Shown here: positions 1 through 5,343 of the stretch, one piece after another
Numbering within the stretch: the first letter of the stretch is position 1
How the letters are laid out: every line of letters starts with the position of its first letter
Assembly: GCA_031270385.1 (NCBI GenBank)
Contig: JAISXS010000095.1
Span: forward strand, 1 to 5,489
Direction: 5' to 3'
Length of the DNA stretch: 5,489 nucleotides
Origin: Puniceicoccales bacterium
GTDB lineage: Bacteria > Verrucomicrobiota > Verrucomicrobiia > Opitutales > JAIRKQ01
Notes under the pieces: generated by a model
Told to the model about the DNA's origin: nothing
Database searches by the model: none
The model's input: the letters and a program-made list of their open reading frames with translations, nothing else
Translations under genes and position numbers: made by a program

Positions 1-31
1 GCGTACACATACGGACATGGCCGGGACTCTC

Positions 32-134
32 GATAGTCGCCACGCTCAAGAAAGGCATTCTATTCAGCGATATTTGGTGAGGGAATTTTCTTTTTGTAAA
101 GGAAAGCACACCCTTTTCGAACGGAACAGCTATA
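32..134 (-). mobile_element. MITE copy A (IS630-related, non-autonomous)
   Basis: A ~103-bp element read on the minus strand, beginning TATAGCTGTTCC at 134 and ending GCGACTATC at 32. It aligns along its whole length with the copy at 2658-2761. I count about 22 substitutions and three single-base gaps over roughly 100 columns, or about 78% identity. Its first ~28 bases also match the terminal repeat of the IS630-family element at 5344. The last base of the expected TATA end is changed to C, so this copy is decayed. It contains no credible coding sequence. It abuts a relic transposase C-terminus on its tRNA-proximal side and seems to have truncated it. Its orientation is opposite to copies C, D and E. 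A reading frame starting at 57 (minus) runs off the window edge, but its start lies inside the repeat, so I do not call a gene. Confidence 0.8.
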
Positions 135-220
135 GTGAAGCGTACCGCTGAATGAAAAGCAAATAGGCAGGATATCTCCGAGTTTTCGTTTATGGTTCGT
201 CAAAAAAACCCGACGGAGAA
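135..220 (-). pseudogene. Relic of an IS630-family transposase C-terminus
   Basis: On the minus strand this stretch aligns without gaps over 58 bases (138-195) with the transposase coding sequence at 5387-5444; about 42 bases match. In the same frame the relic reads KRKLGDILPICFSF where the better copy reads KRKLRNILPLFPSL. Farther upstream, around 196-220, similarity continues only with an indel, and the NPIEKFW motif is not preserved. The C-terminal end is missing because MITE copy A starts at 134. This is a dead fragment between the MITE and the initiator tRNA gene. It sits inside an open 70-codon minus-strand frame (60-272), but that frame runs through the MITE and the tRNA and is not a gene. 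Confidence 0.7.
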
Positions 221-245
221 ACAGAAAAACCACCAACCCAAAGAT

Positions 246-322
246 TGGGTGCAGGGGTTGGATTTGAACCAACGACCTTCAGGTTATGAGCCTGACGAGC
301 TCCCGAGCTGCTCCACCCTGCG
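246..322 (-). tRNA. Initiator tRNA-fMet (CAT)
   Basis: A 77-nt gene with an encoded CCA (246-248, minus). The cloverleaf folds fully: acceptor arm CGCAGGG with CCCTGCA, D-stem GAGC/GCTC, anticodon stem TCAGG/CCTGA around loop CTCATAA, and T-arm GTTGG/CCAAC with loop TTCAAAT. Initiator identity is shown by the unpaired C1 x A72 at the top of the acceptor stem and by A11:U24 in the D-stem. Two features depart from the usual bacterial initiator. The three G:C pairs of the anticodon stem (29-31 with 39-41) are here A:U, G:C, G:C. The discriminator base 73 is C rather than A. All stems are otherwise perfect, so it is probably functional. It charges with methionine, is formylated, and starts translation. 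Downstream of it (lower coordinates) lies only mobile-element debris. Confidence 0.95.
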
Positions 323-337
323 ACAAAACACGGATTG

Positions 338-366
338 TTGAATGGGTTATTTTTGCTCGCTGTCAA
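338..366 (-). promoter_or_regulatory. Possible promoter of the initiator tRNA gene
   Basis: On the minus strand a perfect TTGACA (361-366) is followed after 17 bases by ATTCAA (338-343). That spacing would start transcription about 8-10 bases before the mature tRNA end at 322, which suits a tRNA promoter. The -10 is poor (ATTCAA against TATAAT), so the call rests on the -35 and the geometry. Confidence 0.4.
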
Positions 367-547
367 TGCATAAATCCAAAATTTTTAAAGTTTGGCGTGA
401 TTGGCGTTGATAATGGTCAATCATTCTACGGTCGCGGTTAGATAGTTGTTCGATGGTTTCTTTGCTTGCAAATGGCGAACTTTTGTCATCTTGGTCCGAG
501 ACCAATGTTCGAAAATTTCTCAAAAACAGAGATAGCGAAAAAGACAT
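347..547 (-). CDS. Doubtful small ORF, 66 aa, hypothetical
   Basis: An open frame on the tRNA strand ending 24 bases before the tRNA. The C-terminal two thirds is polar and charged (SKETIEQLSNRDRRMIDHYQ and onward) and could form an amphipathic helix, which looks more protein-like than most antisense noise. I recognise no family. Against it: there is no well-spaced ribosome binding site (AGGA touches the ATG), its first ~43 bases are antisense to the permease start, and the proposed tRNA promoter lies inside its 3' end. It could be a real small gene starting at a later codon, a remnant, or chance. Confidence 0.22.
   Translation of the reverse strand: MSFSLSLFLRNFRTLVSDQDDKSSPFASKETIEQLSNRDRRMIDHYQRQSRQTLKILDLCIDSEQK
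491..505. repeat. Perfect inverted repeat at the permease start codon
   Basis: TTGGTC, a 3-base spacer CGA, then GACCAA. The last base is the A of the candidate ATG at 505. As DNA it could be an operator half-site pair. As RNA it would form a 6-bp hairpin against the start codon. With no Shine-Dalgarno sequence nearby it complicates the choice of start. It may also be chance. Confidence 0.35.
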
Positions 548-1728
548 TCCTATTCGATAGTTGCCGGTGTTTTTGTTCGGGCGTATTGGAATTGTTGTTT
601 AATAATTTTGCGTTAGTAATGGCGATCAGGGTGTTTGACGCCCCGAAGTCGAACAAAAAGATCTTGGTAGCGGCGTGGTTTATTGGAAATTTTATCGCCC
701 CAATGACGCAAATTTTTGCTACAAAAACAAAGCGATTTACAACTATGGACTTTAGCAAAGTCTATATGCTCTCCGTAGCGGCAATTATTCTGGCGTCGGT
801 TTTTGTGGATTCATTTTATGCTTTTTTTGCACTAATAATCGCTGCGACGGTGCTTTTTAAGCAACCAGCGCCCCTGATGGCAGATGTCTACGGACAAAAT
901 TATTCACCGCAGGAGCGAGGTGGCAGACTGTCCATAGTCCTTATGATACTTCCGCTGCCAGGTGTGCTATTTGCCAGAAAATGCGGCCAACTGATTGATG
1001 CGGATTTGCAAAATTATAAGCTTATACTTGTGTTGGCAGCCATGGCAGCCATTGGGTCCGGGCTGTCGTTTTCCAAAATCCCAGCTAGAGTGCTTCCTCC
1101 AGTAAAAGCAGAGTCTATATTTTCAAATTTTAAAATAATTGCCCATGACAAACTGTTTGCCATGATGCTGTTCTGGTGGTCATTCGCCGGAATTGCGACG
1201 CAGATGACGAAACCCCTACGGGCCGAATATTTGATTAATCCGTCCTGCGGAATTGGGATGTCAACGGCAGTTGAGGCGATGGCTTGCACCTCCATACCAC
1301 TTGCTTTTCGCCTACTTACTTCATTGGTATGGGGGAAATTTTTCGACAAATCCAGGGTTATAATCTTAAAAATCGCAATAAACGTTTTTCTAGCCTTTGG
1401 CATATGGCTATTTTTTTTCACGAAAATAAAGGGAGTGATTTATCTATCTTCCGCACTCATCGGAATTGCCTACGGTGGTGGAGAAATTGCCCTTTCTCTG
1501 TGGATAACACGCATTGCACCGAGGGAAAAATTCAGTGCCTACGCTGGTGTAAATATTGCAGTCGCCGGACTTGTCGGGCTGACAGCGCCGTTCATAGGGT
1601 ACGAGTTGCCGGAGTTTTTAACATTTCGACAAATCGGGCTGTGTGCTGTCGTTTTACTGATAATATCTTCCGTCGGATTTCTGTCTCTATTGCGGCACCC
1701 GCGCTTTGCTAACGAATCGAAGCCATGA
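505..1728 (+). CDS. MFS-type membrane permease, substrate unknown
   Basis: A ~407-residue polytopic inner-membrane protein with about 12 hydrophobic segments, the normal size for the major facilitator superfamily. Visible family marks are a loop reading NYSPQERGGRLS after about the fourth segment, the paired C-half loop APREKFSAYAGV, and a GKFFDKSR loop (Motif A-like, G-x3-D-K) between C-half segments. A cytoplasmic-type central linker (ARVLPPVKAESIFSNFKII) separates the halves. The first membrane segment begins around CSGVLELLFNNFALVMAI, so the ATG at 619 would cut it and is rejected. The starts left are TTG 466, ATG 472 and ATG 505. I chose 505 because MFENFSKTEIAKKTF is a typical short cytoplasmic leader. 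None has a good Shine-Dalgarno. The stop overlaps the lgt start (ATGA), so the two genes are probably one transcript. Nothing visible defines the substrate. Muropeptide (AmpG-like) or metabolite transport are possibilities only. Confidence 0.8.
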   Translation: MFENFSKTEIAKKTFLFDSCRCFCSGVLELLFNNFALVMAIRVFDAPKSNKKILVAAWFIGNFIAPMTQIFATKTKRFTTMDFSKVYMLSVAAIILASVFVDSFYAFFALIIAATVLFKQPAPLMADVYGQNYSPQERGGRLSIVLMILPLPGVLFARKCGQLIDADLQNYKLILVLAAMAAIGSGLSFSKIPARVLPPVKAESIFSNFKIIAHDKLFAMMLFWWSFAGIATQMTKPLRAEYLINPSCGIGMSTAVEAMACTSIPLAFRLLTSLVWGKFFDKSRVIILKIAINVFLAFGIWLFFFTKIKGVIYLSSALIGIAYGGGEIALSLWITRIAPREKFSAYAGVNIAVAGLVGLTAPFIGYELPEFLTFRQIGLCAVVLLIISSVGFLSLLRHPRFANESKP

Positions 1729-2543
1729 CGACCAATTATTATGTCCATAATATCGATTCGTTTGCTTTGAAATTTCCAACATGGTTCCCCATTGACGGAG
1801 TCCGATGGTATGGAATTTCCTATTTGTTTTCGTTTATATTCACGATTTTTGCCCTCAATTTTTATACGCGTAGAAAAAAATCCCCGCTCTCCACGGATCA
1901 GAATCTATCATTTCTGAACCATACAATTTGTGGAGTGCTAATCGGCGGCAGAGTCGGGTACGTTGTTCTCTATTCTTTGGAAAGTTTTTTGAAAAATCCG
2001 TTAGAAATATTTGCCATTTGGCGCGGTGGGATGGCAAGTCACGGTGGTTTTATCGGCGTAATCGTTGCCATGGCGATGTTTTGCAAAAAAAACAATGTTC
2101 CTATTTTCTCATTGGCTGATATTTGCTCCACAATCGCACCATTCGGTTTTTTTATCGGAAGAATTGCGAATTTTATAAACGGAGAATTGTATGGGAAGAT
2201 AACCACTGTCAAATGGGCGGTAATTTTTCCAAAAAGTGCACATAATGCTGTAGATATTTCCCTAATCCCACCGCGGCACCCGTCACAGTTATACGAAGCG
2301 TTCCTCGAGGGATTGATTTTATTTCTATATGCACAGATGCGGTTTTGGACGAAAAGAAACGACAAACCCGGTTGCCTAAGTGGGGAATTTTTAATATTAT
2401 ACGCGGCTTTCAGAATATTTGCTGAATGTTTTCGCGAACCAGATGCCCCGCTCATCCTTTCGATGACACGAGGACAGTTTTATTCCATATTTTTCCTAAT
2501 ACTTGGAGCAACTCTGGTTACTTTTCCGATAAAAAGGAATTGA
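1725..2543 (+). CDS. lgt: Prolipoprotein diacylglyceryl transferase
   Basis: Lgt transfers diacylglyceryl from phosphatidylglycerol to the lipobox cysteine of prelipoproteins, the first step of lipoprotein maturation, in the inner membrane. The 272-residue product carries the family motifs in order: RWYG (27-30), GGMASHGG (101-108, with H106 matching the conserved histidine), the Lgt signature GRIANFINGELYG (145-157, with R146, N149, E154 and G157), HPSQLYEA (185-192) and FREPD (236-240, with the conserved second arginine R237). About seven hydrophobic segments separate these. Length is near the usual 260-290 residues and no key residue is missing, so it should be active. The ATG overlaps the permease stop by four bases (ATGA) and lacks its own strong Shine-Dalgarno, which points to translational coupling. 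The N-terminus YYVHNIDSFALKFPTWF resembles, from memory, Verrucomicrobiota Lgt proteins. Confidence 0.96.
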   Translation: MTTNYYVHNIDSFALKFPTWFPIDGVRWYGISYLFSFIFTIFALNFYTRRKKSPLSTDQNLSFLNHTICGVLIGGRVGYVVLYSLESFLKNPLEIFAIWRGGMASHGGFIGVIVAMAMFCKKNNVPIFSLADICSTIAPFGFFIGRIANFINGELYGKITTVKWAVIFPKSAHNAVDISLIPPRHPSQLYEAFLEGLILFLYAQMRFWTKRNDKPGCLSGEFLILYAAFRIFAECFREPDAPLILSMTRGQFYSIFFLILGATLVTFPIKRN

Positions 2544-2547
2544 GTTC

Positions 2548-2568
2548 GACCACATCAGAGTGATGGTC
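2548..2568 (+). terminator. Weak hairpin after lgt, possible terminator
   Basis: GACC-(AC)-ATCA, loop GAG, TGAT-GGTC gives an 8-bp stem with a 2-base bulge starting five bases after the lgt stop codon. No T-run follows, so it is not a classical intrinsic terminator. It may instead protect the 3' end of the mRNA. Confidence 0.3.
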
Positions 2569-2661
2569 TATAGTTTCAGAAATTTGCACAAAAAAAGGTG
2601 TTTGCGCCATGGCAGATCCGATTGAATAGCGCTCGTAGAGAGCCACCAATACGTGGTTATA
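2569..2661 (+). repeat. Possible highly degenerate MITE copy (F)
   Basis: This stretch starts TATAGTTTC and ends GTGGTTATA, is 93 bases long, and abuts copy C, sharing its TATA. Its start and an inner GCACAAAAAA resemble the IS630-element end at 5344, and TTGAATAG resembles the TTGGATAG of copy C. The middle does not align convincingly. Chance or an unrelated gene remnant is equally possible. Confidence 0.25.
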
Positions 2662-2761
2662 GCTGTTTCATCTGAGAAGGGCATGCTTTCCTTTATGAAA
2701 AAGAAAAATTCCTCGCCAGGTATCGTTGGATAGAATGCCCTTGTCGAGTGTGATCGCTATA
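2658..2761 (+). mobile_element. MITE copy C (best preserved)
   Basis: A 104-bp element bounded by TATAGCTGTTTC (left) and GATCGCTATA (right), with a TA at each edge as expected for IS630/Tc1-type TA insertion. The two ends are imperfect inverted repeats: TATAGC..., then GGGCATGC on the left against GGGCATTC on the right when reversed, about 20 of 29 matching. The interior is A-rich (2697-2708) and non-coding. It is about 78% identical to copy A and alignable with D and E. It lies between lgt and the 772-aa gene, ending 83 bases before that gene's ATG, in the same orientation as copy D beyond the gene. Its right end plus the next two bases spells TATAAT (2758-2763), a potential -10 box, but no -35 is seen at proper spacing. 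Confidence 0.85.
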
Positions 2762-2834
2762 ATGCTGTTTTTGAAATTTGGTTCTTGACTTATGAATGTT
2801 GCTTGTGTAGCAAGGCACGCATTATTTCGTTAGC

Positions 2835-2839
2835 AGGAG
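2835..2839 (+). promoter_or_regulatory. Ribosome binding site fixing the start of the 772-aa gene
   Basis: AGGAG five bases before ATG 2845. This decides against the longer in-frame TTG at 2785, which has no Shine-Dalgarno and would add 20 residues encoded just beyond the MITE. A TTGACT at 2785-2790 with TAGCAA 17 bases later (2808-2813) could be a weak promoter for the gene. Confidence 0.7.
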
Positions 2840-2844
2840 CAAAG

Positions 2845-5163
2845 ATGAGTACACCCGTGACAAATGGAACAAATGGCAACGGTAACTTCGTTGCGAGCCC
2901 GGAGGGCGCCACATTGAAAGAAAAAGAAGCAGTTGTCGAACAAGGTAACGTTAGAAACGTTGCTCAAGCCACAGAAGGAAATGGAGCAAACACAAACATC
3001 GCAAGCACCACTGCGAGAACCAATGCCGATGCGTTGACGACTCACGCGCCGGCTGTCGCTGGAAACCACGTCGCCGTAACTGAAAATTTTTTGCTTGCCA
3101 AGGCTAGGGAAATGGACAGCGTAAGTGAGCACTCGGGGAGTGCCTCGTTTTCATTTCTTGACGCGGTTAAAGAAGTACAGGGATTTGTAGACCACAAAGG
3201 GCCGGGCGTCGCTTCCGCCGTCAAATCACTCACCGAAAACGTAGTGTGTTGGCTAAATCGTGTGGGCCGCTCGGTTGACGCGCTTGTGTTGGCCAAACTC
3301 GCCGAAAAACTTATGGATATTGCGAAAGAATGCCGCGACGCGGATGTGTGCGCGCACGTCGTCAGCGGCATACAAAAAATCCTTTTTCGCGCGAACGAAT
3401 TAGAAAAAAAACCAGACAATAACGGTACGGTGGTGAGCGTCGGTGCGGTGGCGAACATCGGCAAAATGCTGATGGAATCTCTTGTTTTGTTATTTTCACT
3501 TTGTGGTGGTTCTGCACCGGCTTCTGGGCGAGTGGCCTACCTTTCGTTTATGCTGAGTGGTAATAATTCAACGAATTGTAAAGTTAGAGTTAATATAGTG
3601 GAGATTTTGAAAGTGTTGGTCCGGTGCTCGGACCGCGTGAATGGCGCACGCGCACTTGCAATCGAAATTTTGCGTGAGCAAAACGGAATTGCGTTGTCCA
3701 ATCAGGGAACTGCCCATGACGTTTGTCGATTTAGTAAAACTCTAGTTCGACAGTATCTATCAATGGCGCAGGCGACAACGCGACTTGTTGAGGATCACAT
3801 AATACTGTTGGATACGACCGATGGTATTGCTGAAGATATGAATCCTATTTTTCTTTTCTGTGAATTTTTGCGTGAATCCCAATCACCAAGTGTCGCGTTA
3901 TATGGAATACGTCAATTGATGAACATCGCAATGAAGGGCAACTCTTTTCGGATCGGGTCAACGGCGGCTTCGATGATGTACGGCGTGTTGTCGACAATCG
4001 ATGCGAAAACAGAAAATACGGAAAAGGAGGTTACGTACTTACTGAGTGTTTTGCACCTTTGTTCGAGAGCGTGCAATGAAAAGATAAAAGATCGTTTAGT
4101 ATCAATTTATGGCGGTACTGATCGTTCTATCATTGAAAGTGTTTTGTCAGAAATTGTGACATCTTTGCGTAACGGCGCATTCACCAGCGCCGAAGTGATA
4201 CTTAAATTCCTAACGCAATTATATACAGGTGATCTTGTGCATCCGGGTGCACGCGTGCTTGCACGTACTACGATCGAGCTTGTCGCCGGAGAAAAATTCA
4301 TGCGTGTACGGGAAAATAAGATGAATGGCACTGAAGGTTTGAATAACGTTGCAAAAGGCTTGGTTGGTTTTTTAAATAAACATCTTGATGATAATAACGT
4401 TAAGTATGTGGATGATGCAATTGACTCAATAATGAAGGACCGTGATAATTCGTCTCTGCATAGACGACAGGGGGTCGTGATGTCTCTAGTTCAGCTGTTT
4501 CTTGATCAACAAAATGCCAACTTTTACGTGAAGAAAGTCCTTAGCAATCATGATGGGTGGCCGAACAAAGAAACTATGATTGGATTAATTAGTTCGTTGT
4601 ATAATGCCAATTTCGACTATAATAATCGCGATATGATGTTGGTACGTTCCAACACGCCGAAGAGAATCAACTATAGTGTTCCCGACGGTATGCCTGGTAG
4701 GTATGTGGATGAAAGTTTTATTATTTGTGAAATTAAAACAGTAGTTGTCGTACGTCTCTTTGTGAATATTTTTGTTGGATTTATAAGCGAGCTGGGCGAC
4801 AAGAAATATATGGAATTCGGCAAAATCAGGACGGAAATGCGGGATATTTTTGTCCATGTTTCTCGCCTATTCTACGGAACGAGCAGTGAGTCAAAAACGG
4901 AAATGATACCCCTACTAAAACCAATCCTCGAGTTAGAATTTGTCAAAAGCTGCCCTTGCACTGACTTTGATGATTGTGTGAAATACACGGTGAACTTTTG
5001 CAAAAGTCACACCGACCTTCTAAGCGAGGTCCACGGCACTATATTCAATCAAACCGTGGAACAGTCAGAACCAGAACCAAATCGCAAACGGCATGAAATG
5101 GAGGAGACAGCAAGTAAAGGATCGCACAATCGTCTCGTCCCAGAAGAGCGTGTTTCTCACTAA
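2845..5163 (+). CDS. Large orphan protein, 772 aa, function unknown
   Basis: I do not recognise this protein. Residues ~1-75 are low-complexity and rich in Asn, Gly, Thr, Ala and Val (NGTNGNGN near the start), probably disordered. No cleavable signal peptide or lipobox is visible. From ~80 to ~735 the sequence looks mostly helical, with repeated amphipathic segments such as ILKVLVRCSDRVNGARALAI and ILKFLTQLYTG. That would fit an ARM/HEAT-like solenoid, but no repeat register is clear by eye. Two hydrophobic stretches (about 208-220 and 632-645) could be buried helices; the second is long enough to be a membrane segment. The tail is highly polar (EQSEPEPNRKRHEMEETASK). The last 12 residues and the stop codon come from MITE copy D, so the original C-terminus was probably different. 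The gene stands alone, with MITE C upstream and MITEs D and E downstream. A secreted effector in a host-associated bacterium is a guess from the disordered N-terminus and helical body. ATG 2845 has AGGAG at good spacing. Confidence 0.85.
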   Translation: MSTPVTNGTNGNGNFVASPEGATLKEKEAVVEQGNVRNVAQATEGNGANTNIASTTARTNADALTTHAPAVAGNHVAVTENFLLAKAREMDSVSEHSGSASFSFLDAVKEVQGFVDHKGPGVASAVKSLTENVVCWLNRVGRSVDALVLAKLAEKLMDIAKECRDADVCAHVVSGIQKILFRANELEKKPDNNGTVVSVGAVANIGKMLMESLVLLFSLCGGSAPASGRVAYLSFMLSGNNSTNCKVRVNIVEILKVLVRCSDRVNGARALAIEILREQNGIALSNQGTAHDVCRFSKTLVRQYLSMAQATTRLVEDHIILLDTTDGIAEDMNPIFLFCEFLRESQSPSVALYGIRQLMNIAMKGNSFRIGSTAASMMYGVLSTIDAKTENTEKEVTYLLSVLHLCSRACNEKIKDRLVSIYGGTDRSIIESVLSEIVTSLRNGAFTSAEVILKFLTQLYTGDLVHPGARVLARTTIELVAGEKFMRVRENKMNGTEGLNNVAKGLVGFLNKHLDDNNVKYVDDAIDSIMKDRDNSSLHRRQGVVMSLVQLFLDQQNANFYVKKVLSNHDGWPNKETMIGLISSLYNANFDYNNRDMMLVRSNTPKRINYSVPDGMPGRYVDESFIICEIKTVVVVRLFVNIFVGFISELGDKKYMEFGKIRTEMRDIFVHVSRLFYGTSSESKTEMIPLLKPILELEFVKSCPCTDFDDCVKYTVNFCKSHTDLLSEVHGTIFNQTVEQSEPEPNRKRHEMEETASKGSHNRLVPEERVSH

Positions 5164-5222
5164 AAAGTTGGAATGTTGTTGGCCATACCCGAATAAAATG
5201 CCTTTCCGGCGTGACGACTATA
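5125..5222 (+). mobile_element. MITE copy D, overlapping the 3' end of the large gene
   Basis: 98 bases aligning with copies A and C. The right half is clear: GAATAAAATGCCTTTC here against GAATAGAATGCCTTTC in A, then GGCGTGACGACTATA. The left half aligns ungapped with A for 28 bases, 17 of them identical and all but one of the differences transitions (TATAGCTG has become CACAATCG). It enters the 772-aa gene at codon 761 and supplies its last 12 codons and TAA. Its orientation is the same as copies C and E. Confidence 0.72.
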
Positions 5223-5226
5223 CGAC

Positions 5227-5325
5227 TATAGTTGTACAGACTGGGAGGATCGTGCTGTTTTTTCGTAGGAATGGGAGTCTTCCTGCTGGATGTTGTTGGA
5301 CGGAGCGTCTTTGTTGAACGCTATA
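5227..5325 (+). mobile_element. MITE copy E
   Basis: 99 bases from TATAGTTGTAC to AACGCTATA, the same length and edge motifs as the other copies. Inner blocks match copy C: GTGCT near the left, then TTCCTGCTGG (C has TTCCTCGCCAGG) and GTTGGACGGAGCGTC (C has GTTGGATAGAATGCC). Most differences are transitions. It begins four bases after copy D ends and stops 18 bases before the IS630-family element. It explains a 74-codon frame that runs through D and E, which is not a gene. Confidence 0.65.
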
Positions 5326-5343
5326 ATGGAGTTTGTGAGCGTG

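Noticed and set aside
60..272. 70-codon minus-strand ORF
   Set aside because: Spans part of the tRNA, the transposase relic and MITE A, so its open frame is a composite of non-coding and dead sequence.
392..410. Tandem TTGGCGT repeat (two units about 9 bp apart)
   Set aside because: Only two short units, with no promoter nearby to make them an operator.
1014..1421. 135-codon minus-strand ORF, and a similar 138-codon one at 2039-2455
   Set aside because: Antisense to clear membrane-protein genes with conserved motifs; their own translations show no recognisable domain.
2534..2678. Open minus-strand frame of ~48 codons containing VALYERYSIGSAMAQTPFF
   Set aside because: Looks protein-like but has no start or ribosome site, overlaps the lgt 3' end antisense, and begins inside MITE copy C. 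A stop-free run of this length is not rare. It could be a gene remnant, but I cannot support one.
2785..2844. TTG start extending the large protein by 20 residues
   Set aside because: No Shine-Dalgarno before TTG, whereas ATG 2845 has AGGAG at five bases.
3042..3464. 140-codon minus-strand ORF
   Set aside because: Antisense shadow of the GC-rich N-terminal part of the 772-aa gene.
5221..5236. 16-base palindrome as a repressor operator
   Set aside because: It is explained by the facing ends of MITE copies D and E.
5093..5317. 74-codon plus-strand ORF
   Set aside because: Runs out of frame through the end of the large gene and then through MITEs D and E.
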